From contig JAHPZI010000015.1 in NCBI GenBank assembly GCA_019058295.1, positions 1 through 64,000 of the forward strand: a DNA stretch of 64,000 nt, given 5' to 3'. Within the stretch, counting starts at the first letter, position 1; every line of letters begins with the position of its first letter. The notes beneath the pieces are model-generated. The model was not told the DNA's origin, did not search any database, and saw nothing but the letters and a program-made list of their open reading frames with translations. The stretch comes from Promethearchaeota archaeon. Lineage in GTDB: Archaea > Asgardarchaeota > Lokiarchaeia > Sigyniarchaeales > SOKP01. Both the position numbers and the translations under genes were made by a program. Positions 1-9,068 of this stretch are shown piece by piece.

Positions 1-18
1 AGAAGCTAGCGAAAGATT

Positions 19-39
19 TAAACCCCATAACTGGGTTTA
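19..39. other. Small perfect hairpin at the window start
   Basis: TAAACCC at 19-25 is the exact reverse complement of GGGTTTA at 33-39, giving a 7-bp stem with a 7-nt loop. No coding sequence covers it. It could be the tail of an RNA or gene that starts outside the window. The stretch from 40 to 246 shows nothing I can name. Confidence 0.3.
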
Positions 40-246
40 GTACCTACCCAAAATTAAGGAATAGATTAGATCAAAGGTGTATATCTTACTTCTCGAAACT
101 CTTTTTCTTGAAAATCATCATTAATTCTCTTTATCAGAGTATATATAATTAAAAAAATGGAAAAAAGGATTAGAAAAATGGAAAAAGAAACATACTTCAT
201 AAATAGGAAAATAATATAAACAAATAAAATAGTAAAGGGTAAAATC

Positions 247-365
247 GTGGCATTGAAATGTTAGGTCTCGAAACAATTATATCTCAGATATATCGGGCTA
301 TTAGTCGAATAACCAGATACGTCCAAAATAACACAGGTTTCAAGCACTAAGCATTCCAATGCCAC
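247..365 (+). ncRNA. Candidate structured non-coding RNA (three-way junction, unknown family)
   Basis: A long interrupted terminal stem closes the element. GTGGCATTG (247-255) pairs with 357-365, AATG (257-260) with 352-355, TTAG (261-264) with 347-350, and GAAAC (270-274) with GTTTC (337-341). A single A-C mismatch, one bulged G and a symmetric 5x5 internal loop interrupt it. Inside are two hairpins: TATATCTCAGATATA (278-292), and GGCTATT/AATAACC (296-314) around AGTCG. A run of nine T follows immediately, which sets the plus strand. An AT-rich ATATAAAC-like element lies about 30 bases upstream. The length is close to 5S rRNA, but the conserved 5S loops are missing. It could instead be a palindromic mobile fragment. 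The structure is seen; the RNA identity is inferred. Confidence 0.4.
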
Positions 366-367
366 AA

Positions 368-376
368 TTTTTTTTT
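368..376 (+). terminator. T-run terminator after the RNA candidate
   Basis: Nine consecutive T begin three bases after the closing stem of the structured element. U-rich runs are the usual archaeal termination signal, so this supports plus-strand transcription of 247-365. Confidence 0.4.
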
Positions 377-393
377 CTTTTAACGCTCAATTA

Positions 394-439
394 AGTCGAA
401 TCACCTACAGAGGTGACGAGGAATTGAACCTCATCGACT
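394..439 (-). other. Compact three-way junction with a tRNA T-arm-like hairpin
   Basis: AGTCGA (394-399) pairs with TCGACT (434-439) and encloses two hairpins. One is TCACCT/AGGTGA (401-416) with a 4-nt loop. Read on the minus strand, the other is TGAGG-TTCAATT-CCTCG (433 down to 417), which matches a tRNA T-arm: 5-bp stem, G53-C61 closing pair and TTCAANN loop. The next minus-strand bases, TCACCT, sit where an acceptor 3' strand would be. No D-arm, anticodon arm or matching 5' acceptor strand was found nearby, so this is not a complete tRNA. It may be a tRNA-derived relic, a split-tRNA half or an unrelated RNA. Confidence 0.35.
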
Positions 440-511
440 CTTGAGGTTGAAATATTAGTATCAAACTGCATATTTATATTTATCGGAAATTAAAAAAAAA
501 ATCATCTCTAC

Positions 512-1618
512 TTACTTTTTTGTTTTGAACGAAAGCAACTTTTTAAACCAATTAATTTTTTTGGTGTTCCACTCACTAACGTTATCCACAATAAGTTGTT
601 CAATAAATCCCCTTGATAGTAATTCCTTTATTATATTTTCGCCATTTTCTGTTCGAATAAGTATCATTGAATATCCTTTTGGTGCTCCAGATGCGCCAAC
701 GCTAATGTCTGTAAATCGAGCAGTGAATTCATCACATTCATGGCAATGATTTCTTACAGCCGGATCTAACGTTTTAATATCTAGTTCAAATTCTTTATCA
801 TCTTTAGTTTTGATAAAGAAGTTCTTTTTAATCCATGTTTTTTTGATATCAGTAGGAGGCACCTTAGTTTCCTTCTTTATAATCTCATATAATTGACTAT
901 AATTAAAATTTTCAAAACAAAATAGGCCAATAATGTATTTTATAATATGTGCTGGTTTTATATGCATCAATTTCATTTTGCTTAATGCTCTACATTGACA
1001 AGGGGTTCCTATAAAAGCCAGATGTAATTGATCAACCTCATAGACTCCCAATTTTTCAAGGATTTCTTCAGATAAATCATATAATTCCTTTAAAGGTAAT
1101 ATTTGAGAAGAGATAGAATAACGCGTTCCAGCAGATTTTAACAGATAATTCTTATCATATATGATTTTCGGGATTGGTTCAAAATTTTCATCGCATTCTG
1201 AAACTATAGCTGCATCAATCATATGTTCCTCGAACAAATAAGTTAAAATTGTTGAGACTATTCCACCATCTTGTCCTACATTCTCGATTGCCTTATTCGT
1301 TGTTTTAGCTGCGATGACATCAAGAACCTGTCCTATTTCATCCTCAACACAGTAAGCTTGATTTAACTTATCTAGTAAAGGGGAGGTTTGAGGGCAAATA
1401 AAATAACATAGTCCGCACTCTCTGCAATTTTCAGCATTTTTATCTGATTTAAATTTAGGTGAATAATTTTCCATCTCAATAACATCAAAACTCTGACTTT
1501 CACAATATGCTATACAAGCACCACAAGCACAACAAAGATTGGATTTAATGATATCATTTTCGAGATCTTTAAACGTTTTTACATCTTCATTAATTTTTTT
1601 AAATTTAGGTTCAATCAT
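512..1618 (-). CDS. FrhB/FdhB-family coenzyme F420-type dehydrogenase beta subunit
   Basis: A 368-residue flavin/Fe-S protein of the F420-hydrogenase/dehydrogenase beta family. It is expected to carry electrons between F420 (or a related nicotinamide or flavin carrier) and an Hdr-type partner in the cytosol. The N-terminus has two 4Fe-4S motifs, CCACGACIAYC (about residues 29-39) and CRECGLCYFIC (about 65-75). The FrhB C-terminal domain follows, with GTPCQCRAL near residue 205 and HCHECDEFTA near 293. It is last in the minus-strand Hdr cluster, 19 bases after the fused HdrA, with an AAAGGAAAG ribosome-binding site before its ATG. The carrier is not proven, because family members also use NAD(P)H or ferredoxin. 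Confidence 0.85.
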   Translation of the reverse strand: MIEPKFKKINEDVKTFKDLENDIIKSNLCCACGACIAYCESQSFDVIEMENYSPKFKSDKNAENCRECGLCYFICPQTSPLLDKLNQAYCVEDEIGQVLDVIAAKTTNKAIENVGQDGGIVSTILTYLFEEHMIDAAIVSECDENFEPIPKIIYDKNYLLKSAGTRYSISSQILPLKELYDLSEEILEKLGVYEVDQLHLAFIGTPCQCRALSKMKLMHIKPAHIIKYIIGLFCFENFNYSQLYEIIKKETKVPPTDIKKTWIKKNFFIKTKDDKEFELDIKTLDPAVRNHCHECDEFTARFTDISVGASGAPKGYSMILIRTENGENIIKELLSRGFIEQLIVDNVSEWNTKKINWFKKLLSFKTKK

Positions 1619-1637
1619 AATTTACTTTCCTTTAAAA

Positions 1638-4600
1638 TTAATTGGCTTCAGCTTTTATTTTACCACTTTTTTTAGGAATTTTTGATTCTCCTAATTTTTT
1701 TATTTTTTCTGTGAACGCTGAAATACTTTCTGAAAATTTCTTGCCTTCACTTGCAGATATTTGATGGATTTCGATTCTTTCTTCTTCAATTCCAATCATT
1801 TTTAATAAATTCTTTAGGTGGTCCATTCTAAGATAAGCTTTTTCATTTCCACTTATATAATGGCAATCACCTACATGGCAACCAGAAATAAATACGCCAT
1901 CAGCACCTTCTGAAAATGCGCGTAATATATAACTCTTAGACATGCCTCCAGTGCACATGACTCTTATAACTCTTACATTTGGAGGGTATTGATACCGACT
2001 GACTCCTGCTAAGTCAGCACCTGCGTAGCTACACCAATTACAGAGAAACGCGACAATTCTTGGACTCCACGCTTCCTCAACGACCTGAATTGGGCCATCT
2101 GCAACTTTGAGAGCTTCATCAACCATAGGTTTAATTTGTTTATTTCCAAAGTGGCTCATAGTAATGGCAGAAGCAGGGCATTCAGCAAAACAAGTACCGC
2201 ATCCTTTACAAACAGCTTTAATAACATGAGCCTTTTTTCCACTAGTTGTAAATATACCTAGTTGTTTCGTGTCTTCAATTAATTCAATAGCATTAAATGG
2301 GCAAATCTCAACACATCTACCACATCCTAAGCATTTCTCTTCATTTACAGAGGATGTGACTCCTTCTGTTTCTAAAACTTCTTTAGATAATATTGTGACA
2401 GCTCTAGAAGCAGCCGAATTTGCCTGACCTATGCTCTCACTTAAAGTTGCGGTACCGCGTGCAGTTCCACATAAAAAGATTCCATCTGTTGCGAAATCAG
2501 AGGGTCTCAATTTAACATGAGCTTCTAAAAAGAAATTATCTTCATTAAGAGGAACTTTTAATTTCTTGGCTAATTCTGAATTTTCTTCAGGTGGAACGAT
2601 ACCAGCGCTTAGAACAATTAAATCAGAATTGATATTTATTATCTCTTTACTTGGAGTTACAACCTCAACACGGAGTTGAGAATCTTCGGGATTAATCTCT
2701 GGAGGATTTTTTTCATCAAATCTAAGGAATATTACTCCTTTCTCACGGGCCATTCTATAGTATTTTTCTTTGAACCCATAAGTTCTGATATCCCGAAAAA
2801 GTATTGTAACATTTATAGCTGGATTAAGTTCTTTTATTTTTAATGCATTTTTAATGGCTTCGGCACAGCACATACGACTACAATAAGGATGATCTTCATT
2901 TCTAGAGCCAACGCATTGAATCATTACGATGGAGCGTAAATTTTTGATATTATCTTTCTTAGAAAATAAAAATTCTTCTAATTTTGATTGTGTAATAACT
3001 TTATCATTTTGACCAAATAAATATTCATTATCCTTGGGTTCGTATTCATTTGCTCCTGTAGCGACAATGATTATTCCATGTTCAAAATTTGTAGTTTCTT
3101 TTTCTTCACCATGGGTTATTTCAGTTGCAAAATTACCGATATATCCCCCAATGGAATTAATGTTAGCTTTAAGAAAAACCGTGATAAATTTATGATTATT
3201 TACTTTTTCTATTAAATTACTAAGAAATTTTTGAACATTATCAGTTTCTAGAGTTTGGTATATTTTATTAGCAAATCCTCCTAATTTTTCACTCTTTTCA
3301 ACTAAATAAGTTTCATAGCCTTGATCAGCGAGATTTAAAGCAGCAGTCATTCCCGCTATACCTCCGCCAATAATCATTCCTTTATGAATTACATCTACTT
3401 TTTGTTCTTCTAAAGGTATTAAATTTCTAGCTTTAGCTACAGACATTCTTACTAAGTCTTTTGCCTTTTCTGTGGCTTCTTTGGGTTCATGCATATGAAC
3501 CCAAGAGCATTGATCTCTTATATTTGCTAAATCAAAAAGGTATTTATTTAATCCAGCTTCTCTAATGGTTGATTGGAATAAAGGCTCATGTGTTCGTGGT
3601 GTACATGAAGCAACTATTATCCTATTTAAATTATATTCTTTAATTCTATCTTTCATATTTGCTTGAGTATCCGCCGAACAAGTATATAAGTTTCTCTCAG
3701 CATAAGCTACATCCGGTAAGGTAGCAGCATATTCAACAACTTCAGGAACATTGACAACCCCTCCAATATTTATTCCGCAATGACAAATGAAAACGCCTAT
3801 TCGAGGAGGGGCATCACCAAAGTCTATTTCCTCGGGAAGATCTTTCTCCGTAATTTCAGTATTTCTCACATTAGATAAAAGAACATTAACTGCTCCTGCT
3901 GCGGCACTAGCTTCAATTACTGTTTCAGGGATATCCTTTGGCTCTGAAAACATGCCGCATACATAAATACCCTTTTTAGAGGTCTGTACTGTGTTGAATG
4001 TATTAGTTTTACAAAAACCATACTCATTTAATTCTATACCTAATTTCTCTGTTAATTCTTTTGCACTATTGGGAGGCTGTGCTCCAATTGAAAGAACTAC
4101 TAGATTAAAAACTTCTTCAACAATTTTTCCCTCTTCCGTTTCATATCTGATTATCAGGTCTTTAGTATCTGGTATTTCTTTAAGAGAGGAGATTCTACTT
4201 CGGATATATCTTACTCCATATTCATTTTTTGCTCTTTCAATATATTTATCAAAATCCTTTCCACATGCCCTTACATCCATCGTAAAAATAGTGGGTTCTA
4301 CTATGTCCATATGTTCTTTAGCAATTACGGCTTCTTTCGCTGTATACATGCAGCAGACAGAAGAACAATATTCAATACCAATGCGATTATCCCTTGAACC
4401 AATACATTGCAAGAAAGCTATTTTTTTAGGAATAATACCATCAGCTGGTCTAAGGATTAAGCCAGAATGAGGACCACTAGCGCTTAAAATCCGTTCAAAT
4501 TGTACACTTGTAACAACATTTAAGTATTCACCGTAACCATAAGTTTTTAGAGGAGTGGGGTCGTATTCATCATATCCAATGGCTAAAATAATAGCTCCAA

Positions 4601-5144
4601 TATTAAGTTGAATTAATCTATCTTCAAGCTCATAATCTATTGCTTCGGCTTTACACACTCCTTCACAAATTCCACAGCCAATACATTTTTTTTTATCAAT
4701 AGAAAAAACTAACGGTACTGTTTGAGGAAATTTTGCCGAAATAGCCGCTCTATTTGAAAGCCCTGCATTAAATAAATCTATTGCCTCTATAGGACATTTA
4801 AGAGCGCACACTCCACAACCTGTACATTTATTTTGATCAATGTAAAATGTCTTTTGTTTTATATCTACAGTAAAATTTCCTGCTTCTCCTTCGACTTTTT
4901 CTATCTGAGAGTTAATTAAAAGATCTATATTATTATGTCTTCCAGCTGCTACTAATTTAGGTGCAAGGATACAAATTGAGCAGTCATTTGTAGGAAAAGT
5001 TTTATCTAATTGAGACATAATCCCCCCTATACCCATCGTCTTTTCAACTAAATATACTTTGTATCCAGAATCGGCGAGATCCATGGAAGCCTGAATACCT
5101 CCAATTCCCCCTCCTACTACTAAAACTGCACCGACTTTTTCCAT
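1638..5144 (-). CDS. hdrA: Double HdrA fusion with C-terminal MvhD domain
   Basis: About 1168 residues, versus about 650 for a classical HdrA. The order is an FAD Rossmann motif GGGIGGIQASMDLA; the HdrA cysteine motif TFPTNDCSICILAPK; two ferredoxin clusters (CTGCGVCALKC, CIGCGICEGVC); an HdrA N-terminal domain (VFICHCGINIGG, near 455); a second FAD site (GGGIAGMTAALNLA, near 600); two more ferredoxin clusters (near 940 and 980); and an MvhD domain (FLCNWCSYAGADLAG ... GCHVGDCHY). It is likely the scaffold and flavin-bifurcating subunit of an Hdr complex. The second FAD module lacks the CSIC motif. Start: ATG at 5144 follows AAGGAG by 8 bases; an in-frame GTG at 5153 lies inside that ribosome-binding site. 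The gap after the upstream gene is 5 bases, so the genes are co-transcribed. Confidence 0.9.
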   Translation of the reverse strand: MEKVGAVLVVGGGIGGIQASMDLADSGYKVYLVEKTMGIGGIMSQLDKTFPTNDCSICILAPKLVAAGRHNNIDLLINSQIEKVEGEAGNFTVDIKQKTFYIDQNKCTGCGVCALKCPIEAIDLFNAGLSNRAAISAKFPQTVPLVFSIDKKKCIGCGICEGVCKAEAIDYELEDRLIQLNIGAIILAIGYDEYDPTPLKTYGYGEYLNVVTSVQFERILSASGPHSGLILRPADGIIPKKIAFLQCIGSRDNRIGIEYCSSVCCMYTAKEAVIAKEHMDIVEPTIFTMDVRACGKDFDKYIERAKNEYGVRYIRSRISSLKEIPDTKDLIIRYETEEGKIVEEVFNLVVLSIGAQPPNSAKELTEKLGIELNEYGFCKTNTFNTVQTSKKGIYVCGMFSEPKDIPETVIEASAAAGAVNVLLSNVRNTEITEKDLPEEIDFGDAPPRIGVFICHCGINIGGVVNVPEVVEYAATLPDVAYAERNLYTCSADTQANMKDRIKEYNLNRIIVASCTPRTHEPLFQSTIREAGLNKYLFDLANIRDQCSWVHMHEPKEATEKAKDLVRMSVAKARNLIPLEEQKVDVIHKGMIIGGGIAGMTAALNLADQGYETYLVEKSEKLGGFANKIYQTLETDNVQKFLSNLIEKVNNHKFITVFLKANINSIGGYIGNFATEITHGEEKETTNFEHGIIIVATGANEYEPKDNEYLFGQNDKVITQSKLEEFLFSKKDNIKNLRSIVMIQCVGSRNEDHPYCSRMCCAEAIKNALKIKELNPAINVTILFRDIRTYGFKEKYYRMAREKGVIFLRFDEKNPPEINPEDSQLRVEVVTPSKEIININSDLIVLSAGIVPPEENSELAKKLKVPLNEDNFFLEAHVKLRPSDFATDGIFLCGTARGTATLSESIGQANSAASRAVTILSKEVLETEGVTSSVNEEKCLGCGRCVEICPFNAIELIEDTKQLGIFTTSGKKAHVIKAVCKGCGTCFAECPASAITMSHFGNKQIKPMVDEALKVADGPIQVVEEAWSPRIVAFLCNWCSYAGADLAGVSRYQYPPNVRVIRVMCTGGMSKSYILRAFSEGADGVFISGCHVGDCHYISGNEKAYLRMDHLKNLLKMIGIEEERIEIHQISASEGKKFSESISAFTEKIKKLGESKIPKKSGKIKAEAN

Positions 5145-5149
5145 GCTTT

Positions 5150-7576
5150 TCACTCCTTAATTGAGATAAATTTTGGAATATCTTCCGATATTTCTTTTAG
5201 ATCAACTAATCCTCTCGCTCTTAAGGCAACGATATGATTCAAAATCACATGTGGTTCAAGTTTAATTTTCTTTGATATTTCAGGGACAGACATCCCTTCA
5301 TCTTTGATTATCTCTATTATTTTTTGACGTATATACTCATTTTCAATTGCATCAGTTAAAATCTTCTCAAACTGGTCTTCAGGAATAACTTCATTATAGA
5401 CATTCCCATCTGAAATAATTAATCTCTCTCTCCCAAATAAAGTTCTGATTCTTGAATCAGATAAAACCGATTTAATAGAATTTAAATTTTCAATAACTTC
5501 ATCTTTAGTTTCTTTATTTTTAATTGGTGAAGGACCTAATTTACGAATATGATCAGTAAATTCATTTACTAATTTAGCAAACTGAACTCCTTCTGATGCA
5601 GAAACCCAATCCAAACGTAAGCGTTCTGAAAACCCAGATAATTTCAATAATTTCATTAAACCATTTATTTTTATTTCTGCTTCATAATTACCGTTTATAT
5701 AATGACAGTCTCCAAGATGACAGCCTAAAACAAGAATTCCATCAAATCCATTCAAAAAAGCTTCTGCAATAAATAAAGGATCAACCCTTCCACTACACAT
5801 CACTCTAATAACTCTGAGATTAGGAGAATATTGGATTCTGCTCACACCTGCTAGATCCGCACCAGAATAAGAGCACCAATTACATAAAAAACCTAAAATT
5901 TTTGGTTCATATTCAGGTTCTTGACTTTCCTCCACAGGAGCAATTTGAGATAAAATTTGATCTGAAGTGAAATGATGAATTGTAATCGCATTTTCCGGAC
6001 AAGTAGCACTGCATACACCGCATCCTTTACATAAAACCTGATTTACTATGATCTTATCCTCATCATTTTCAGAAATTGCATTATATGGGCAGAGTTTTAT
6101 ACAGACATTACAGGAAATACATTTTTGTTGGTCAATCTCTGCTACGGCCCCCTCAATTTCTAAAACATCTCTAGATAAAATCCGGCTTGCCCTGGAAGCT
6201 GCAGCATATGCTTGGGAAATGCTATCGCGAATATCAGAAGGCCAATGAGCGGAACCGCATATAAATATTCCGTCTGTTGCGAAATCAGAGGGTCTTAATT
6301 TTACGTGTGCTTCTAAAAAGAAATTATTGTCTTGCTGTGGTATTTTTAACATTTTCGAAATCGAGGTAGAATCATCTTGGGCGATAAGTGGTGTTGATAA
6401 TACAACTAGATCATAAGGGATATTAATTTCTTCATTTCTTAAAACATTATACACATTTATTTGATTGTTTTTTAGGGTTGGAGGTTTCTCCAAGGAATAT
6501 TTAATAAATACGATTCCTTTCTCTCTCGCTTTTCTATAATAATCCTCGTAGATTGTGCCATGTGTTTGTATATCTCTATACAATATTACTATATTTGAAT
6601 TTGGATTAATTTCTTTAATTAACATAGAATTTTTTAAAGCAGTCATGCAACATATATTAGAACAATAGGGTCTCTCTTCATTTCGCGCTCCAACACATTG
6701 AATCATTACAATATTTTGATCATCTACTTTATTATTTTTTAATAATAGTTCTAATTCTAATTGAGTGATAATATTTTTGCCATTATAACCGAATAATCCC
6801 TCAGGAGTAAGTACTTTTGCACCTGTTGCTACAATTATTATTCCCGCTTTTATTTTAGATATTTGATCATCTTTTTTAACGGATATTATGAAATTTCCTA
6901 TAAATCCTTCAACTTCAATTGGAATAGCTGAAGTAAAAACTTTGATTTTTGGGTGACTTTTTACTAATTGAGTAATTTCTAATAGATTTGAAGCATCCTC
7001 TTGGATGGGAAAAACCTTATTTAGCGATTTTAAATTTCCACCTAGCTCTTTTTCCTTTTCTATAAGAGTTGTTTGAAAACCTTGATTTGCTAGATTTAGA
7101 GCAGCATTCATCCCGGCAATCCCAGCTCCAATAATTAAAGCAGATGGATTTACATCTACTTTTATCTTTTCTAGAGGCTCCAATAAAACAGCCTTATTCA
7201 CGCCCATTAGAATTAAATCTTTTGCTTTTTCAGTTCCTCTTTCAGGTTCTTTCATGTGAACCCAAGAATCTTGTTCACGAATATTTACCATTTCAAATAA
7301 ATAGGGATTCAAACCTGCCTCCTGGCATGTTTCTCTAAATAACGGTTCATGAGTCCGAGGTGTGCAGGAAGCAATAACAACCCGATTCAAATTATACTTT
7401 TGAATACTCTTTCTAATCTGAGATAATCCAAGTTCAGAGCATGTATAAATGTTATTGGTTGCATATACAACATTTGGTATTGTTTTAGCATATTCTGTTA
7501 TACTTTCAATATCTAAAACACCTCCAATATTTGTACCGCAATGACAAATGAATACTCCAACTCTTATATCTTCCAT
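5150..7576 (-). CDS. hdrA: HdrA-MvhD fusion with a C-terminal winged-helix-like segment
   Basis: An 808-residue HdrA-type protein. It starts with the HdrA N-terminal domain (VFICHCGTNIGG, then YTCSELG and VASCTPRTHEPLF). Next come an FAD motif (GAGIAGMNAALNLANQG, near 150), two ferredoxin clusters (CISCNVCIKLC, CKGCGVCSATC), and MvhD (FLCNWCSYSGADLAG ... GCHLGDCHY). The last 60 or so residues (RQKIIEIIKDEGMSVPEISK, then KKIKLEPHVILNHIVALRAR) look like a winged helix-turn-helix, which is unusual in Hdr enzymes. The TFPTNDCSICIL motif is absent and is supplied by the neighbouring 432-residue protein. It sits 4 bases after that gene, with a GAGGCGGTGAT leader region, so translation is coupled. 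It is expected to relay electrons between HdrA flavin and an external Fe-S donor. Confidence 0.88.
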   Translation of the reverse strand: MEDIRVGVFICHCGTNIGGVLDIESITEYAKTIPNVVYATNNIYTCSELGLSQIRKSIQKYNLNRVVIASCTPRTHEPLFRETCQEAGLNPYLFEMVNIREQDSWVHMKEPERGTEKAKDLILMGVNKAVLLEPLEKIKVDVNPSALIIGAGIAGMNAALNLANQGFQTTLIEKEKELGGNLKSLNKVFPIQEDASNLLEITQLVKSHPKIKVFTSAIPIEVEGFIGNFIISVKKDDQISKIKAGIIIVATGAKVLTPEGLFGYNGKNIITQLELELLLKNNKVDDQNIVMIQCVGARNEERPYCSNICCMTALKNSMLIKEINPNSNIVILYRDIQTHGTIYEDYYRKAREKGIVFIKYSLEKPPTLKNNQINVYNVLRNEEINIPYDLVVLSTPLIAQDDSTSISKMLKIPQQDNNFFLEAHVKLRPSDFATDGIFICGSAHWPSDIRDSISQAYAAASRASRILSRDVLEIEGAVAEIDQQKCISCNVCIKLCPYNAISENDEDKIIVNQVLCKGCGVCSATCPENAITIHHFTSDQILSQIAPVEESQEPEYEPKILGFLCNWCSYSGADLAGVSRIQYSPNLRVIRVMCSGRVDPLFIAEAFLNGFDGILVLGCHLGDCHYINGNYEAEIKINGLMKLLKLSGFSERLRLDWVSASEGVQFAKLVNEFTDHIRKLGPSPIKNKETKDEVIENLNSIKSVLSDSRIRTLFGRERLIISDGNVYNEVIPEDQFEKILTDAIENEYIRQKIIEIIKDEGMSVPEISKKIKLEPHVILNHIVALRARGLVDLKEISEDIPKFISIKE

Positions 7577-7580
7577 TTTA

Positions 7581-8879
7581 TCACCGCCTCATAATAGTTT
7601 CAGCTGCTCTTGCAGCAGCACCACTCGCATCTACAACTGAAGTTGGGATATCCATAGGTTCCCTGCAAGCGCCACATAGAAAAATGCCTTCCTTTGAAGA
7701 TAATTGAGGATGATAAGTATCACCTTTAAAGAAATTATATTTATCAAGCTCTATTCCTAAGGTTTCTGCTAATTCCCCAGCATCCTTCTTCGGAACCATG
7801 CTTGCTGCTAATATTACCATGTCAAAAGTTTCTTGTTTGATTTTGAAAGTATTAATATCCTCATAAATGACAATTGGATTTTTCTCTTTGTCCTCAATAA
7901 TTTTCGTAACTTTTCCTTTAGTATACGTTACATTATAATCTTCATTTCCTCTTTTAAGGTATTTTTGAAAGTCTTTTCCGGATGCTCGAAGATCTATATA
8001 AAAAATAGTTGATTCAATTTCATTATCATGTTCATAAGCAATCATGGCTTCTTTTGTTGTATACATACAGCAGCAAGTGGAACAATAAGGATTATTTCTA
8101 ATATCTCTGGATCCTACACAATTTATAAATGCTAATTTCTTAGGTTCTTTTTTATCAGAAGGTCTAACTAAATGCCCATTTAAAGGACCAGAAGCGCAAA
8201 TTAATCTTTCAAATTCTAAACCTAACACAACATTTTGTATTCTACCATAACCTAAGCGAGGTAATAATGATGCATCGAATACATCGTAACCAGTCGCAAT
8301 TATTATTGATCCCACATTAAACTCGAGTTCTTCATCCTTTTCTGATAAATCTATAGCACCTGGACCACAATTAGCAGCACATAAGCCACAGATCCCATAT
8401 TCAAAATAAAGACATTTTGTATCATCAATTCGATATACTAATGGTACAGATGATGGAAAAGCAATGTAAATTGCTCCATGACTCTTTAAATCTACATCAA
8501 ATTTGTTGGGAATTCCTCTAACAGGACAAATTTCAGCACAATCTCCACATCCGTTACATTTATCTTCTTTAACATATCGAGCTTTCTTAAGCACCTTAAC
8601 CTTAAAATTACCTGCTTCCCCCGAGATCTCTTTTACTTCTGATAATGTGTGTAGTGTTATATTAGGGTGACGATAACATTCTGCTAGTTTTGGAGACAAA
8701 ATACATATTGAACAGTCATTTGTAGGGAAGGTCTTATCTAATTGTGCCATTCGCCCTCCAATACATGAATCTTTCTCCACCAACTCAACTTTAATTCCTC
8801 TTTCAGCTAAGTCTAAAGAAGCTTGAATACCCGCAATGCCACCACCAATGACTACGACACTTTTAGATTCATCATCCAT
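7581..8879 (-). CDS. hdrA: HdrA-like FAD/4Fe-4S protein (short form)
   Basis: 432 residues matching the N-terminal half of the big fusion downstream. It has the FAD motif GGGIAGIQASLDLAERG near 10-26, then TFPTNDCSICILSPK near 50. A ferredoxin cluster CNGCGDCAEIC follows near 107, then a degenerate second one (C, seven residues, CGLCAANC) near 155. CVGSRD and a CCCMYTTKEA cysteine cluster come later, and the protein ends at CGACREPMD. It lacks the HdrA N-terminal CHCG domain and MvhD, both present in the gene that follows 4 bases on. The two together equal one HdrA-MvhD unit, so they probably form a heteromer. A 189-base AT-rich gap separates it from the HdrD-like gene. Confidence 0.87.
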   Translation of the reverse strand: MDDESKSVVVIGGGIAGIQASLDLAERGIKVELVEKDSCIGGRMAQLDKTFPTNDCSICILSPKLAECYRHPNITLHTLSEVKEISGEAGNFKVKVLKKARYVKEDKCNGCGDCAEICPVRGIPNKFDVDLKSHGAIYIAFPSSVPLVYRIDDTKCLYFEYGICGLCAANCGPGAIDLSEKDEELEFNVGSIIIATGYDVFDASLLPRLGYGRIQNVVLGLEFERLICASGPLNGHLVRPSDKKEPKKLAFINCVGSRDIRNNPYCSTCCCMYTTKEAMIAYEHDNEIESTIFYIDLRASGKDFQKYLKRGNEDYNVTYTKGKVTKIIEDKEKNPIVIYEDINTFKIKQETFDMVILAASMVPKKDAGELAETLGIELDKYNFFKGDTYHPQLSSKEGIFLCGACREPMDIPTSVVDASGAAARAAETIMRR

Positions 8880-9068
8880 GAAGATTCACTGAATAATTTA
8901 ATTTTAATCAAAGGTGTTTCATTTTTTATTCAATTATTTTTTCCTATTTGAATATCTTTCTTCTACTAAGTCGAAAATAATTCATAAATTAAAATTTTTG
9001 TTATTATAATTGAAAAGCTTAATCATTTGATAGTATTTAATAGAAATATCACTCTAAATACTTCATGC

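Noticed and set aside
247..365. 5S rRNA
   Set aside because: The length and three-way shape fit, but the terminal stem is too long and the conserved CCGAAC and GGAAGUUAAGC-type loops are absent on both strands.
394..439. Complete minus-strand tRNA gene
   Set aside because: Only the T-arm is convincing; no D-arm, anticodon arm or pairing 5' acceptor strand was found upstream or downstream.
3991..4470. Plus-strand open frame inside hdrA
   Set aside because: Antisense to a clearly conserved HdrA coding region, low-complexity composition and no family signal; the same holds for frames at 49228-49518, 54765-55127 and 25040-25384.
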